Shown here: positions 37,186 to 47,398 of the stretch, piece by piece
Layout of the letters: every line of letters begins with the position of its first letter
Numbering within the stretch: position 1 is the first letter of the stretch
Assembly (NCBI RefSeq): GCF_019923725.1
Contig: NZ_JAHXRI010000001.1
Location: 310,001 to 374,000 of the forward strand
DNA from: Zwartia hollandica
GTDB taxonomy: Bacteria > Pseudomonadota > Gammaproteobacteria > Burkholderiales > Burkholderiaceae_B
Direction: 5' to 3'
DNA length: 64,000 nucleotides
Made by a program: the position numbers and the translations under genes
Notes under the pieces: model-generated
The model's input: only the letters and a program-made list of their open reading frames with translations
What the model was told of the DNA's origin: nothing
Database searches by the model: none

Positions 37186-39484
37186 TATCGAGCTTGGCTA
37201 CACCTAGAGCCAGCGTTTTAGCGCCCACCTCACGAAACTGAATTTGCGCTTGGGCATCAATACCACTGCCAGCTAGGCCGATGATCGTACCCTCGCCAAA
37301 ACGAGCGTGACGCACCCCTTGTCCTACCCGAAACTGCTGTGCGCCCACCGTCACACCGCTTGTGACACTGCGCGGAGCCGCGGAGACAACGCTAGATTTT
37401 GGATTCCTTGCGTAGGGATCAAAACTACCCCCACCGCTCTTCCATCGTGGTTCAGAATCACTCAAGCCCTGCTTGGGTGTCAACCACTTCAAATGCTCGT
37501 CGGGAATTTCAGACAGGAAGCGCGAGCGCATCGCGTAGCGCGTCTGGCCGTGCAACATCCGACTCTGCGCCAAACTGAAGTACAAACGCTCCCGCGCGCG
37601 GGTAATCGCCACATACATTAAGCGGCGCTCTTCCTCGAGCCCTGCTTGCTCAAGAATACTGTTTTCGTGCGGAAACAAGCCTTCTTCAATACCGGTAATA
37701 AATACCGCATCAAATTCCAAGCCCTTCGCTGCGTGCACGGTCATTAACTGAACCGCATCTTGACCTGCCTGCGCCTGATTATCACCCGCCTCGAGTGCTG
37801 CATGCGATAAGAACGCCATCAAGGGAGACAAGCCATCAAAGCCAACCCGCAAAGCATCGCTTGCCACTGAAGACTCGCCTTCACCTGGCTCCGTCCCCAT
37901 GAACTCACCAGTCGCAGGAGCTTGAAGCGCTACACCCGCTGGCAAACCATCTAAATTCGCTTCGGAGACAAAGGCGGCCGCTGCCGTCACAAGCTCTTTT
38001 AAGTTTTCGATCCGATCCGCACCTTCGCGATCTTGCTGATAGTGGGCAATTAGGCCGCTTTGATCGATGACATGTTCGACCATCTCTGGCAAGGGTAACT
38101 CACGTGTTTCAGCAGCCAGACGTTGGATCATCGTGGCGAATTGAGCCAAGTTCGAGCCGCCCTTGCCTGGCACACGCGCCACAGCAGACGACAAACTCGT
38201 GTCATACGCGCGAGCCTGATCACCGAGCAACTCAAGCGTACGCGCACCGATGCCACGGGGTGGGAAATTCACAATCCGCATCCAGGAGGTGTCATCATCA
38301 GCATTCGCCATCAAACGCAGGTATGCCAAGGCGTGCTTGACCTCCTGACGCTCAAAGAAGCGCAAGCCACCGTAGACCTTGTACGCAATTCCCGACGAGA
38401 ACAGTGCATGTTCGATCACGCGTGATTGCGCATTGCTGCGATAAAGCACAGCGATCTGACTGCGATCTCGTCCATCAGAAATCAGCCCACGCACTTCGTC
38501 GACTAACCACTGCGCTTCGAGCAGATCCGTGGGTTGCTCCACCACGCGAATTTGTTCACCTTCACCCTGCTCAGTCCACAAATTCTTGCCCAGACGACCA
38601 TTGTTGTGGCTAATGAGCGCATTGGCCGAGTCAAGAATATGACCAAACGAGCGGTAATTTTGCTCCAGCCTGATCACAGTTCCGCGGGCATAGTCGCGCT
38701 CAAAGTCAGCCATATTGCCCACGTTGGCGCCGCGAAACGCATAGATGGACTGATCATCATCCCCCACGGCAAACAAACTTGCACCGCCGCCCGCCAAGAG
38801 CGTTAGCCACTTGTACTGCAGCGTGTTGGTATCTTGAAACTCATCAACGAGCACATGTCTGAAGCGACGCTGATAATGACTGCGGATAGGCTCGTTTCGT
38901 GCAAGCAATTCATAGGCACGCAGTAGAAGCTCAGGGAAGTCGACCACCCCTTCGCGCTGGCACTGTTTTTCGTACAGTGTGTAGATCTCGATTAACCGAC
39001 GGCGAAAACTATCATGGGCCTCGACATCGCCAGGACGCAAGCCGTCCTCTTTCGCGCCGTTGATAAAACGCTGGACATCGCGCGCTGGATACTTCTCGTC
39101 ATCGATCCCGTTCGCTTTGAGCAGCCGCTTAATCGCTGCGAGCTGATCGGCTGTATCGAGAATTTGAAACGCCTGAGGCAAGCCCGCGTCGCGGTGATGC
39201 GCGCGCAGCATACGATTGCACAGACCATGAAAAGTGCCAATCCACAATCCACGCGTGTCGATCGGCAGAATAGAAGACACGCGCGCGACCATCTCACGCG
39301 CAGCCTTATTGGTAAACGTAACAGCGAGGATTCCTAAAGGGCTCACTTGACCCGTCTGAATCAACCACGCCATGCGCGTGGTGAGCACCCGAGTTTTTCC
39401 GCTCCCTGCACCCGCGAGTACTAACGCATGCTGCGCAGGGAGAGTGACTGCCTCGCGCTGTGGCTCGTTAAGCTTGTCGATCAT
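37172..39484 (-). CDS. uvrD: UvrD/Rep-family DNA helicase
   Basis: This 770-residue superfamily 1A 3'-5' helicase has motif Q/I LNEPQREAV and LAGAGSGKTRVL, motif II VDEFQDTN, motif III GDDDQSIYAFRGA, motif IV EQNYRS, motif V TVHAAKGLEFDAVF and motif VI YVAITRARERL. The C terminus has a basic linker and the Tudor-like fold FRVGQGVRHARFGEGTIIG, which in UvrD/PcrA contacts RNA polymerase. UvrD over Rep is based on this tail. The ATG overlaps the desaturase stop (ATGA). Confidence 0.92.
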   Translation of the reverse strand: MIDKLNEPQREAVTLPAQHALVLAGAGSGKTRVLTTRMAWLIQTGQVSPLGILAVTFTNKAAREMVARVSSILPIDTRGLWIGTFHGLCNRMLRAHHRDAGLPQAFQILDTADQLAAIKRLLKANGIDDEKYPARDVQRFINGAKEDGLRPGDVEAHDSFRRRLIEIYTLYEKQCQREGVVDFPELLLRAYELLARNEPIRSHYQRRFRHVLVDEFQDTNTLQYKWLTLLAGGGASLFAVGDDDQSIYAFRGANVGNMADFERDYARGTVIRLEQNYRSFGHILDSANALISHNNGRLGKNLWTEQGEGEQIRVVEQPTDLLEAQWLVDEVRGLISDGRDRSQIAVLYRSNAQSRVIEHALFSSGIAYKVYGGLRFFERQEVKHALAYLRLMANADDDTSWMRIVNFPPRGIGARTLELLGDQARAYDTSLSSAVARVPGKGGSNLAQFATMIQRLAAETRELPLPEMVEHVIDQSGLIAHYQQDREGADRIENLKELVTAAAAFVSEANLDGLPAGVALQAPATGEFMGTEPGEGESSVASDALRVGFDGLSPLMAFLSHAALEAGDNQAQAGQDAVQLMTVHAAKGLEFDAVFITGIEEGLFPHENSILEQAGLEEERRLMYVAITRARERLYFSLAQSRMLHGQTRYAMRSRFLSEIPDEHLKWLTPKQGLSDSEPRWKSGGGSFDPYARNPKSSVVSAAPRSVTSGVTVGAQQFRVGQGVRHARFGEGTIIGLAGSGIDAQAQIQFREVGAKTLALGVAKLDIIQS

Positions 39485-40680
39485 GCCGCATAGCGGCGCA
39501 GACGCAAGGCGAACTCCTCAAGACTGGCGATACCGCTTTGTTGTGCGCGCTGACACCATGCTTGCAAGTCATGCAGCAGTTGCTCGCTCGACGACGTAGA
39601 GCTGTCCCAAAGTTTGACGAGCTCATGACGCATTTGCACCATAGTCGACAGGGATTCATTTAACGAAATCGCTTGATCTATACGCGCGCGCTCAGCTGGC
39701 GCGAGGTTCTCTTCACCGCGCCCCAGCCAATGGGTTGCTGCGGCCAATGCTTGCGCCTTCTCTTCGTTGCGAGACGCCTGCAACCGCGAAAGCTCGTCGC
39801 GACACGCCGTTTTCATCAAGCCTGTGTAGCGTGCCAAGATTTCGTAGCGGTGCGCAATCACACCTTGCAAGGTACGCTGATCAATACCGGTTTTACCTGT
39901 GGCCTCCAGTCGCAACTTCGGCGCCACCTTTTTAATCTGCACCAGACCCAGCGCTTTCAAACCCAGTATGTAGACCCAACCGATGTCGAGCTCATACCAC
40001 TTGCTTGAAAACTTGGCTGAGCTACCAAACGCGTGGTGATTATTGTGCAGCTCTTCGCCACCAATCAAAATCCCCCAGGGAAAGACATTGGTGCTCGTAT
40101 CAGGGCTGGCGAAATTACGGTAACCCCAGTAGTGACCAACACCATTGACCACGCCAGCGGCCCAGAACGGTATCCAAGCCATTTGAATCGCCCAAACGGT
40201 CAAGCCAAGTGCGCCAAACAAACTCACATCAATAATCAGCATCAGCAGAATGCCGCGGGCACTGAACTTGGTGTAGACGTTGCGCTCAAGCCAATCATCA
40301 GGTGTGCCATGACCAAACTTACTTAAGGTCTCGGCATTTTTAGACTCGTGCCTGTACAGCTCTGCACCACTAAATAAAACCTTACTAATGCCATACATCA
40401 TTGGCGAATGCGGATCCCCTTCACGCTCGCAACGGGCATGGTGCTTGCGATGAATGGCCACCCATTCCTTCGTGACCATTCCAGTGGTCATCCAAAGCCA
40501 AAAACGGAAGAAATGCGCCACAGCTGGGTGCAGATCTAGACCCCGATGTGCCTGGCAACGATGCAAAAATATTGTGACGGCCACAATGGTGATGTGTGTC
40601 ACCACCAAGGTGTAAATCACCACTTGCCACCAGGATGCTTGCAGCAAACCACCTGCGCCAAACGAAATGAGTTCTTTCAT
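39481..40680 (-). CDS. membrane fatty acid desaturase with C-terminal helical extension
   Basis: This 399-residue integral membrane di-iron desaturase is of the acyl-CoA/acyl-lipid delta-9 type. The three His boxes are HRCQAHR, HRKHH and HNNHH, with hydrophobic pairs between (FRFWLWMTTGMV; LLMLIIDVSLFGALGLTVW). After about residue 265 comes a soluble, charged helical tail of roughly 130 residues ending LEEFALRLRRYAA that is not part of the core fold. It sits between rsmB and uvrD in a tight run. Regulation may involve the TCACCGGTGA palindrome upstream. Double-bond position and lipid substrate are not readable. Confidence 0.88.
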   Translation of the reverse strand: MKELISFGAGGLLQASWWQVVIYTLVVTHITIVAVTIFLHRCQAHRGLDLHPAVAHFFRFWLWMTTGMVTKEWVAIHRKHHARCEREGDPHSPMMYGISKVLFSGAELYRHESKNAETLSKFGHGTPDDWLERNVYTKFSARGILLMLIIDVSLFGALGLTVWAIQMAWIPFWAAGVVNGVGHYWGYRNFASPDTSTNVFPWGILIGGEELHNNHHAFGSSAKFSSKWYELDIGWVYILGLKALGLVQIKKVAPKLRLEATGKTGIDQRTLQGVIAHRYEILARYTGLMKTACRDELSRLQASRNEEKAQALAAATHWLGRGEENLAPAERARIDQAISLNESLSTMVQMRHELVKLWDSSTSSSEQLLHDLQAWCQRAQQSGIASLEEFALRLRRYAA

Positions 40681-40731
40681 GTATCAGTATCAAAAAACGA
40701 CAAAATAGTCATATTGATTTTAGCCTACCGA

Positions 40732-40758
40732 TCACCGGTGACCATACAGTGACCTTAA
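40732..40758 (-). promoter_or_regulatory. palindromic operator candidate upstream of the desaturase
   Basis: Perfect palindrome TCACCGGTGA (40732-40741) with extra GTGACC/GGTCAC half-sites just beyond (to about 40754). On the minus strand a TAAAAT -10-like hexamer (40722-40717) lies about 10 bases downstream, so a bound repressor would cover the -35 region. Confidence 0.45.
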
Positions 40759-40773
40759 AGTTTTTGCGCAAAA

Positions 40774-42351
40774 TCAACAATCTAGAGAGTTTTCTGTTTC
40801 AGCCTTCTTTTTACTAGGCTCTACACCAACTAAGTCTTTCTTTCTTTCCATCACGGCAGCAAAGAAGCCATCTGTGCCATGTACATCGGGGCGAAGACTC
40901 AGATAAGGCCCTTCAATCTGAAGAGGCGTGCGCGCGGCCAACAGAGGCGCGGCATCAACCAGTTCAAAATCAGGATGTGCCGCCAAAAACCGCTCGACCT
41001 GCTCCTGATTCTCTTCGGCCAGAATGCTGCACGTGGCATACACAAGACGCCCGCCTGGCGCTACACACCGAGACGCACTGTTTAAAATTCGAGCCTGCAA
41101 ATCGACGAGCTCAGCCAAACTTTGCGCTGACTGGCGCCATTTCAGATCGGGATTGCGGCGCAACGTACCCACTCCGCTACAAGGTGCATCGACCAATACA
41201 CGTTGCGCCTTGCCCGTCAACCGACGCACGCGCTGATCGTTTTCGTGATCTATCGCCACAGGCACCACATTCGATAAGCCACTGCGCGCAAAACGCGGCT
41301 TAGCTTTTGCTAAACGGGTTGCTGAAACATCAAAGGCATACAGCCGACCAGTCGATCGCATCAAGGCACCAAGCAACAGCGTCTTACCCCCTGCCCCTGC
41401 ACAAAAGTCGATCACCATCTCGCCACGCTTAGGACCAACCAGTAAGGCAAGCAGTTGGCTGCCCTCGTCCTGCACCTCAATTAAACCGTGCTCAAACTGA
41501 TGCCACTTATTCATTGCGGGACGACCCGTCAAACGTATCCCCCAAGGAGAGTAAGGCGTCGCAACGGGTGCATGACGGACGGCATTGCCGCGTGTTAGGT
41601 CGGCCAGCATCTCATCGCGCTCGGCCTTGAGCGGATTGACCCGAATATCCAGAGGCGCTCCTTGATTCAAGGCCGCAACAAGGTTTTCTAGGTCGGGCAG
41701 CTCTTTGATCCGTTCATACAACCAATCAGGCAAACTGCCGCGCACTTGCAGCGGCATGGATAATTCTTCGATCTGTGCAATACGGTCCAACCAAGCGATC
41801 TCGCCTGAGTCCAGCACAGCACGCACTTTTTCGGGATCCATGGTGACAATGGCACCCTGGATAGCTAAGCGTCGTACCGCATTCCCAACGCCGCTTTCAC
41901 CAAGCTGCCGGTAACGACGCAAATGCCGCAGCACGTCATAGACCACCTCAGCGACCTCTGCACGATCGCGGATCCCCAGTTTCGGATGCGCGCGAAACCA
42001 GTGAGAGACCACCGAGTCCGCGGCAAAGCGCCAGGTCAACACCTCGTCGAGAACCTGACGAATCTGATCCAAACGCGTCGTCATTACCGGCGCGCGCGGC
42101 TTAGGCACATAGGTGGATACAGGTTTCTCTGGCACATCAGTGCCTGCAACGGCGGGACCACCGTAGCTACCGGACCCTGGCCGACGAGTCCCATGGGGCT
42201 CGGCCTTCATCAGACGGTCTGTTGCCGAGCCTGGCCTCGCAGAATGGGGTGACGCGCCAAGCGCTGCCTGTCTCGCTAGATCTTTTTTATTTAGACCGGA
42301 GGCCTTGGAGGTACGCGCCGTATGACGACTTGGCGGCTTAGGGTTGCTCAT
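40774..42351 (-). CDS. rsmB: RsmB/NOP-family 16S rRNA m5C methyltransferase
   Basis: This 525-residue SAM-dependent RNA cytosine-5 methyltransferase has the catalytic Cys pair in DAPCSGVGTLRRNPD and LVYATCSILAEEN; the SAM site is DFCAGAGGKTLLLGALM. An N-terminal helical region (about 95-190) resembles the NusB-like part of RsmB/Sun. The first 85 or so residues are a basic, Ser/Pro/Gly-rich, probably disordered extension. RsmB versus another NOP/Sun member is not certain. It overlaps purN by 4 bases (ATGA). Confidence 0.85.
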   Translation of the reverse strand: MSNPKPPSRHTARTSKASGLNKKDLARQAALGASPHSARPGSATDRLMKAEPHGTRRPGSGSYGGPAVAGTDVPEKPVSTYVPKPRAPVMTTRLDQIRQVLDEVLTWRFAADSVVSHWFRAHPKLGIRDRAEVAEVVYDVLRHLRRYRQLGESGVGNAVRRLAIQGAIVTMDPEKVRAVLDSGEIAWLDRIAQIEELSMPLQVRGSLPDWLYERIKELPDLENLVAALNQGAPLDIRVNPLKAERDEMLADLTRGNAVRHAPVATPYSPWGIRLTGRPAMNKWHQFEHGLIEVQDEGSQLLALLVGPKRGEMVIDFCAGAGGKTLLLGALMRSTGRLYAFDVSATRLAKAKPRFARSGLSNVVPVAIDHENDQRVRRLTGKAQRVLVDAPCSGVGTLRRNPDLKWRQSAQSLAELVDLQARILNSASRCVAPGGRLVYATCSILAEENQEQVERFLAAHPDFELVDAAPLLAARTPLQIEGPYLSLRPDVHGTDGFFAAVMERKKDLVGVEPSKKKAETENSLDC

Positions 42352-43010
42352 AGGGATTCCGATGTAAATAGTCTGTTTTCAACGCCGTCGACCTCAACGC
42401 GCTGATCGGCGCATAAATGCACACGCCCCTCTGCAAGCCAGCTGGCAACTGTGGGGTACACCTGATGCTCAACGGCCAATACGCGCGCCGCTAACGACTC
42501 CGGCGTGTCGCGCGCGAGAACCGGCACGACTCCCTGCGCAATGATCGGGCCATGATCTAGCACCGGGGTGACGAAGTGTACGGTACAACCATGGGTCTGC
42601 ACCCCCTTTGCCAACGCTTGCGCGTGGGTATGCAAACCCGGAAAAGCAGGAAGCAGAGAGGGATGGATGTTAATGAGTCGACCCGCATAGCGCGCAACGA
42701 ACGCGGGGGTCAGCACCCGCATAAAACCCGCGAGCAAGACATAGTCGGGTGCATAGGTGTCGATTTTTTGTGCCAAAACTTCGTCGAAGGCTTCCCGAGT
42801 GGCAAAATCGGTATGTGGAACGATTTCTGTGGGAATGTCCTGGGTTGCGGCCCACGTGATCCCGCCCGTTTGAGCGCGGCTTGCCAAGACCGCGACAACC
42901 TCTGCAGAACAGCGCCCGGATTGGCAAGCCTGAACGATTGCTTGCATGTTTGAGCCCTGTCCGGAGACCAAAATAACGAAGCGCGCCCGAAAATTAGGGG
43001 TATCTGGCAT
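42348..43010 (-). CDS. purN: phosphoribosylglycinamide formyltransferase
   Basis: This 220-residue enzyme adds the first formyl group in purine synthesis using 10-formyl-THF. The GAR-binding loop is SGQGSNMQAIV, the catalytic Asn-His-Asp set lies in LINIHPSLLPAFPGLHTHAQAL and HFVTPVLDHGPIIAQ, and DYVLLAGFMRVL is typical. The minus-strand upstream region has TTTACAATTT, a possible -10, about 30 bases before the ATG. It is divergent from ribF across 44 bases. Confidence 0.95.
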   Translation of the reverse strand: MPDTPNFRARFVILVSGQGSNMQAIVQACQSGRCSAEVVAVLASRAQTGGITWAATQDIPTEIVPHTDFATREAFDEVLAQKIDTYAPDYVLLAGFMRVLTPAFVARYAGRLINIHPSLLPAFPGLHTHAQALAKGVQTHGCTVHFVTPVLDHGPIIAQGVVPVLARDTPESLAARVLAVEHQVYPTVASWLAEGRVHLCADQRVEVDGVENRLFTSESL

Positions 43011-43054
43011 GGAAATCTACTTTGTGTTCGGTATGAAATTGTAAACTGTCACCC

Positions 43055-44020
43055 GTGAAAACCTCTTTATGTATTTTTCGGCAAGCGCCGGTCCCGCCGC
43101 TCACCCAGCCCAGCGCCCTTTCCATTGGCAACTTTGATGGTGTCCACAGAGGCCATCGGGCGATGCTCGACCAAGTGTGCCAGGCTGCACGGGCACACGC
43201 GCTCTGCCCCACGGTTCTGACCTTCTCACCGCATCCACGACAGTACTTCGCAGGGGTGAATCATCGGCCAGAGCTCTCGCCACCACAAATTACCGGACTC
43301 CGTGACAAAGTCACCGAGTTGGCCGACGCAGGGATACAGCGGATCATGGTCGCGCGTTTTAACCGCGCGCTCGCGGAGATGTCAGCCTCGGAATTTGTCA
43401 CCCGCTTACTGATCCGAGAACTCAACACCCGATGGCTTTTGGTCGGCGAAGACTTCCGCTTCGGTCGCCAACGCGGTGGAGATATCGACCTGCTACGTGC
43501 CCTGGGGCGTCAGCACGGCATGCAGGTCGAGGGACTTGGCGACATCACGGACGACAAGGGATCGCGTATCTCAAGCTCAGCGGTACGGGCCGCGCTCGCA
43601 GCCGGTGATTTGCTACAAACCGCGCACTTACTCGGTCGGCCCTACGCCATGACAGGGCATGTCATACACGGCAAAAAACTTGGCCGCACCTTGAATATGC
43701 CGACAATGAATATGCGCGTCACACCCCGTTGCGCTGCACGCTCCGGAATCTATGCGGTCCTGGTGCACGGCTTAGGAGCCCGACCACTTCCCGGTGTCGC
43801 CAGCTTAGGCGTGCGCCCAACGGTCGAAGACGACGGCCGGATTTTGCTAGAGACCCACCTATTCGATACCAATCTCGACGCTTACGGTAAACTCGTGCGC
43901 GTCGAACTCCTGCAGCACTTGCGGGACGAAGAAAAGTTTCCCGATTTGCCCACCCTTACCGCCGCCATGCACGCCGATGCCCAGCATGCGCGAGCCTATC
44001 TTGCGCGCCATGGACTATAA
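43055..44020 (+). CDS. ribF: bifunctional riboflavin kinase / FAD synthetase
   Basis: This 321-residue enzyme makes FMN and FAD. The N-terminal nucleotidyltransferase has [16 protein letters not shown] and [14 protein letters not shown]; the C-terminal kinase shows [15 protein letters not shown] and RIYLETH-like [16 protein letters not shown]. The start is GTG at 43055, the only start that keeps the N-terminal strand; TAAACT lies seven bases upstream. The 3' end overlaps ileS by 11 bases, the common ribF-ileS-lspA order. Confidence 0.94.
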   Translation: MKTSLCIFRQAPVPPLTQPSALSIGNFDGVHRGHRAMLDQVCQAARAHALCPTVLTFSPHPRQYFAGVNHRPELSPPQITGLRDKVTELADAGIQRIMVARFNRALAEMSASEFVTRLLIRELNTRWLLVGEDFRFGRQRGGDIDLLRALGRQHGMQVEGLGDITDDKGSRISSSAVRAALAAGDLLQTAHLLGRPYAMTGHVIHGKKLGRTLNMPTMNMRVTPRCAARSGIYAVLVHGLGARPLPGVASLGVRPTVEDDGRILLETHLFDTNLDAYGKLVRVELLQHLRDEEKFPDLPTLTAAMHADAQHARAYLARHGL

Positions 44021-46868
44021 AAACACTCTGAATTTACCCGACACTCCATTTCCAATGCGTGGAGATCTGCCTCGTCGCGAACCCCTATGGGTTGCGCAAT
44101 GGCAAGAAAAAGGTGTGTATCAAGCCATACGCAAAGCCAGCAAGGGACGACCGACCTTCCTGTTGCACGACGGCCCGCCCTATGCCAACGGTGACATCCA
44201 CATTGGCCATGCGGTCAACAAAATTTTGAAAGACATGATCGTTAAAAGCCGAAACATGGCAGGCTTTGACGCGGCTTACGTACCGGGCTGGGACTGCCAC
44301 GGTATGCCCATCGAGATTCAGATTGAGAAAAAATACGGTAAGCATTTACCAGTTCCCGAGGTTCAATCTAAGGCACGCGCTTATGCCTTAGAGCAGATCG
44401 AGCGTCAAAAGAAGGACTTTGAACGTCTGGGCGTTTTGGGAGACTGGACACGTCCCTACATGACGATGAACTTCAGCAATGAGGCTGATGAGATCCGCGC
44501 CCTCGGTCGCATTCTCGAAAAAGGCTATGTCTTTCGAGGACTCAAGCCAGTGAACTGGTGTTTCGACTGCGGCTCAGCACTCGCGGAAGCAGAAGTTGAA
44601 TATGCAGATCGCAGCGATCCTGCAGTGCACATCGCATTTCCGTTTGTGGACCACGCAGGGCTTGCCAACGCCTTTGGCTTGCCCTCAGTTCAAGCGGGTG
44701 CGATTGTCATCTGGACAACAACGCCTTGGACGATACCTTCAAACCAAGCCCTCAATATTCACCCAGAGTTTGACTACGCGCTTGTCCGGGTCAGGCCGGC
44801 ACCGGCCACTGGCGAACTGCTGTTACTGGCCGCTGACCGTGTCGAGCACTGCCTTAAAGAATGGGGTCTAGAAGGCGAAATCATCGCGCGTTGCAAAGGT
44901 ACCGCGCTCGACCACATTGCTTTTGAGCACCCCTTGGGTAGCTTTGATGCGAGCTACAAGCGCCTATCACCAATCTATCTCGGTGACTACGTGACCCTTG
45001 ATACAGGCACGGGTGTCGTGCATTCGGCCCCTGCCTACGGGATTGAAGACTTCCAGTCCTGCAAAGCCAACGGCATGAGAGACGCTGACATCCTGAGCCC
45101 AGTCATGGGCGATGGAAAATATATCTCTAGCCTAGCCGGCTTTGGTGGGCTGACGATCTGGGACGCTAATCCTAAAATTGTCGACGCCTTAAAGACCGCG
45201 GGCACACTCCTTAAACAAGAGCCGCACAAGCACAGCTATATGCACTGCTGGCGCCACAAGACGCCCATTATCTACCGAGCAACGAGTCAATGGTTTGCAG
45301 GCATGGACCTCAAACCCAAGGACGGCGGACACACACTGCGCGAAAGCGCCCTAGCTGCCATCGACGCCACAGCGTTCTATCCGTCCTGGGGACGTGCGCG
45401 GCTACACGCGATGATCGCCAACCGACCCGACTGGACGCTCTCGCGCCAACGCCAATGGGGTGTCCCCATGGCATTTTTTATCCACAAGGAAACCGGCGCA
45501 TTGCATCCTAATACGCCAGCCCTCCTTGAAGAAGTCGCCAAACGCGTCGAGCAGTGCGGTATCGAAGCGTGGCAGACGCTCGAGCCGGCCGAGCTGCTTG
45601 GTGAGGCGGATGCCAAACTGTACGAAAAGAATCGCGACACGCTTGATGTCTGGTTTGATTCAGGCACAACACATGCAACAGTGCTTGGTGGACCAAACAA
45701 TCAGAACAAAGGATCGCATGGCGAATTGACGTGGCCTGCCGACCTCTATCTGGAGGGCTCCGATCAGCATCGCGGTTGGTTCCATTCCTCCCTACTTACC
45801 GGTTGCATGCTCTCCGGTCGAGCCCCCTATAACAGCCTGCTGACCCATGGTTTTGTCGTAGATGGACAAGGCCGCAAAATGAGTAAGTCGGTCGGCAACG
45901 TGATCGCGCCGCAAAAGGTGTCTGACAGCCTTGGTGCGGAGATATTGCGTCTTTGGGTTGCCAGCACAGACTACTCTGGCGAACTATCTATTTCTGATGA
46001 AATCCTCAAGCGTGTTGTTGAGGGCTACCGCCGAATTCGCAACACCCTACGCTTCTTATTGGCAAACCTCGCAGACTTCGACGCCGCAAAAGATGCAGTC
46101 ACTGTGGACGCAATGCTCGAGATCGATCGCTACGCAGTGGCAATGACTGCAACCATGCAGTCCGAAGTGCTTGCCGCTTTCGACCGTTACGAATTCCAAC
46201 CGGCAATGTCGAGACTCCAACACTTCTGCTCGGAAGACCTCGGTGCCTTTTATCTAGACGTACTCAAAGACCGTCTTTACACATCGGCACCGCGCAGCAT
46301 CGCGCGCCGCTCGGCGCAAACAGCACTCATGCACATTACGCAAAGTTTGTTAAAACTGATGGCACCGGTGCTTTCGTTTACCGCCGAAGAAGCCTGGGGC
46401 GTCCTAACCAACTCGACTCTCAAGTCGGTGCAAGGCATCGGAACAGAGACAATTTTCACAGAGTGTTATTACACCCTTCCCGCAATCACCGACAGTGAGA
46501 CGCTGGGAACACGCTGGTCGCGCCTGCGTGAAATCCGTGGACTCGTCATGCGCAAACTCGAAGATTTGCGCACCACAGGGAACATCGGGTCTTCGTTGCA
46601 AGGCGAAGTGGACCTCACAGCAAGTGGTGCCGATTTAATGCTGTTGCAAAGCGTGGCGGATCAACTGTCTTACATCTTCATCGTGTCTCGTGTTGGTGTT
46701 CATGCCGGTGAGCAATCAGAGTTGTCAATTTCCATTGCCGCCTCAACGCATAAAAAATGCGAACGCTGTTGGCACTGGCGCGACGACATCGGTCACGATG
46801 CAGAGCACCCTCATATTTGTGGGCGTTGCGTCTCGAGCCTGCAGGAAGCAGCTCAGGATAACCACTAA
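44010..46868 (+). CDS. ileS: isoleucyl-tRNA synthetase
   Basis: This class I synthetase of about 952 residues has HIGH in [11 protein letters not shown], the editing domain (about 195-400) with [13 protein letters not shown], and KMSKS in [14 protein letters not shown]. The C-terminal zinc finger has four Cys (KKCERCWHW and [10 protein letters not shown]). The start is put at [18 protein letters not shown], which matches the family; an ATG 33 bases upstream is inside ribF. lspA follows after 5 bases. Confidence 0.97.
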   Translation: MDYKNTLNLPDTPFPMRGDLPRREPLWVAQWQEKGVYQAIRKASKGRPTFLLHDGPPYANGDIHIGHAVNKILKDMIVKSRNMAGFDAAYVPGWDCHGMPIEIQIEKKYGKHLPVPEVQSKARAYALEQIERQKKDFERLGVLGDWTRPYMTMNFSNEADEIRALGRILEKGYVFRGLKPVNWCFDCGSALAEAEVEYADRSDPAVHIAFPFVDHAGLANAFGLPSVQAGAIVIWTTTPWTIPSNQALNIHPEFDYALVRVRPAPATGELLLLAADRVEHCLKEWGLEGEIIARCKGTALDHIAFEHPLGSFDASYKRLSPIYLGDYVTLDTGTGVVHSAPAYGIEDFQSCKANGMRDADILSPVMGDGKYISSLAGFGGLTIWDANPKIVDALKTAGTLLKQEPHKHSYMHCWRHKTPIIYRATSQWFAGMDLKPKDGGHTLRESALAAIDATAFYPSWGRARLHAMIANRPDWTLSRQRQWGVPMAFFIHKETGALHPNTPALLEEVAKRVEQCGIEAWQTLEPAELLGEADAKLYEKNRDTLDVWFDSGTTHATVLGGPNNQNKGSHGELTWPADLYLEGSDQHRGWFHSSLLTGCMLSGRAPYNSLLTHGFVVDGQGRKMSKSVGNVIAPQKVSDSLGAEILRLWVASTDYSGELSISDEILKRVVEGYRRIRNTLRFLLANLADFDAAKDAVTVDAMLEIDRYAVAMTATMQSEVLAAFDRYEFQPAMSRLQHFCSEDLGAFYLDVLKDRLYTSAPRSIARRSAQTALMHITQSLLKLMAPVLSFTAEEAWGVLTNSTLKSVQGIGTETIFTECYYTLPAITDSETLGTRWSRLREIRGLVMRKLEDLRTTGNIGSSLQGEVDLTASGADLMLLQSVADQLSYIFIVSRVGVHAGEQSELSISIAASTHKKCERCWHWRDDIGHDAEHPHICGRCVSSLQEAAQDNH

Positions 46869-46873
46869 ACAAA

Positions 46874-47398
46874 ATGAAAGCGCCCTTGCCCCAGAGTGCG
46901 TCAACTCACGCCACACCCAACTTGTGGCGCTGGTTACTCATGGCGGGCGTGTTGATCATCTTAGATCAAGTCACCAAACTGTATTTTGACGGTGCGTTGC
47001 GCTACGGTCAGCGCATTACCGTCCTACCATTTTTTGACTTCACTCTTCTCTACAACCCGGGTGCTGCGTTCAGCTTTCTTGCCCAAGAGGATGGCTGGCA
47101 ACGATGGTTCTTCACGATTTTAGGGTTGCTTGCCTCGGTTTTTATTGTGACGATGATGCACAAGAGCCGCTCAAACAAGCGACTGATGCTGGCGTTAACA
47201 CTAATCTTGGGTGGAGCCTTAGGCAATGTGATCGACCGGATCGCCTATGGACATGTCGTAGATTTTTTGCTGTTTTATTGGAAAGACTGGTACTACCCAG
47301 CCTTTAATATCGCCGACACAGGCATTACGCTCGGTGCTATTCTTTTGATTCTGGACGAACTATTGCGCCTTCGGGGTCAGCATGCAAGATCTACATAA
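46874..47398 (+). CDS. lspA: lipoprotein signal peptidase II
   Basis: This 174-residue inner-membrane aspartyl protease removes signal peptides from prolipoproteins. It has four membrane helices; the catalytic Asp are in GGALGNVIDRIAYGHVVDFL and AFNIADTGITLG; NPGAAFSFL is the conserved loop. A 15-residue polar N terminus precedes helix 1. It overlaps coaBC by 17 bases. Confidence 0.96.
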   Translation: MKAPLPQSASTHATPNLWRWLLMAGVLIILDQVTKLYFDGALRYGQRITVLPFFDFTLLYNPGAAFSFLAQEDGWQRWFFTILGLLASVFIVTMMHKSRSNKRLMLALTLILGGALGNVIDRIAYGHVVDFLLFYWKDWYYPAFNIADTGITLGAILLILDELLRLRGQHARST

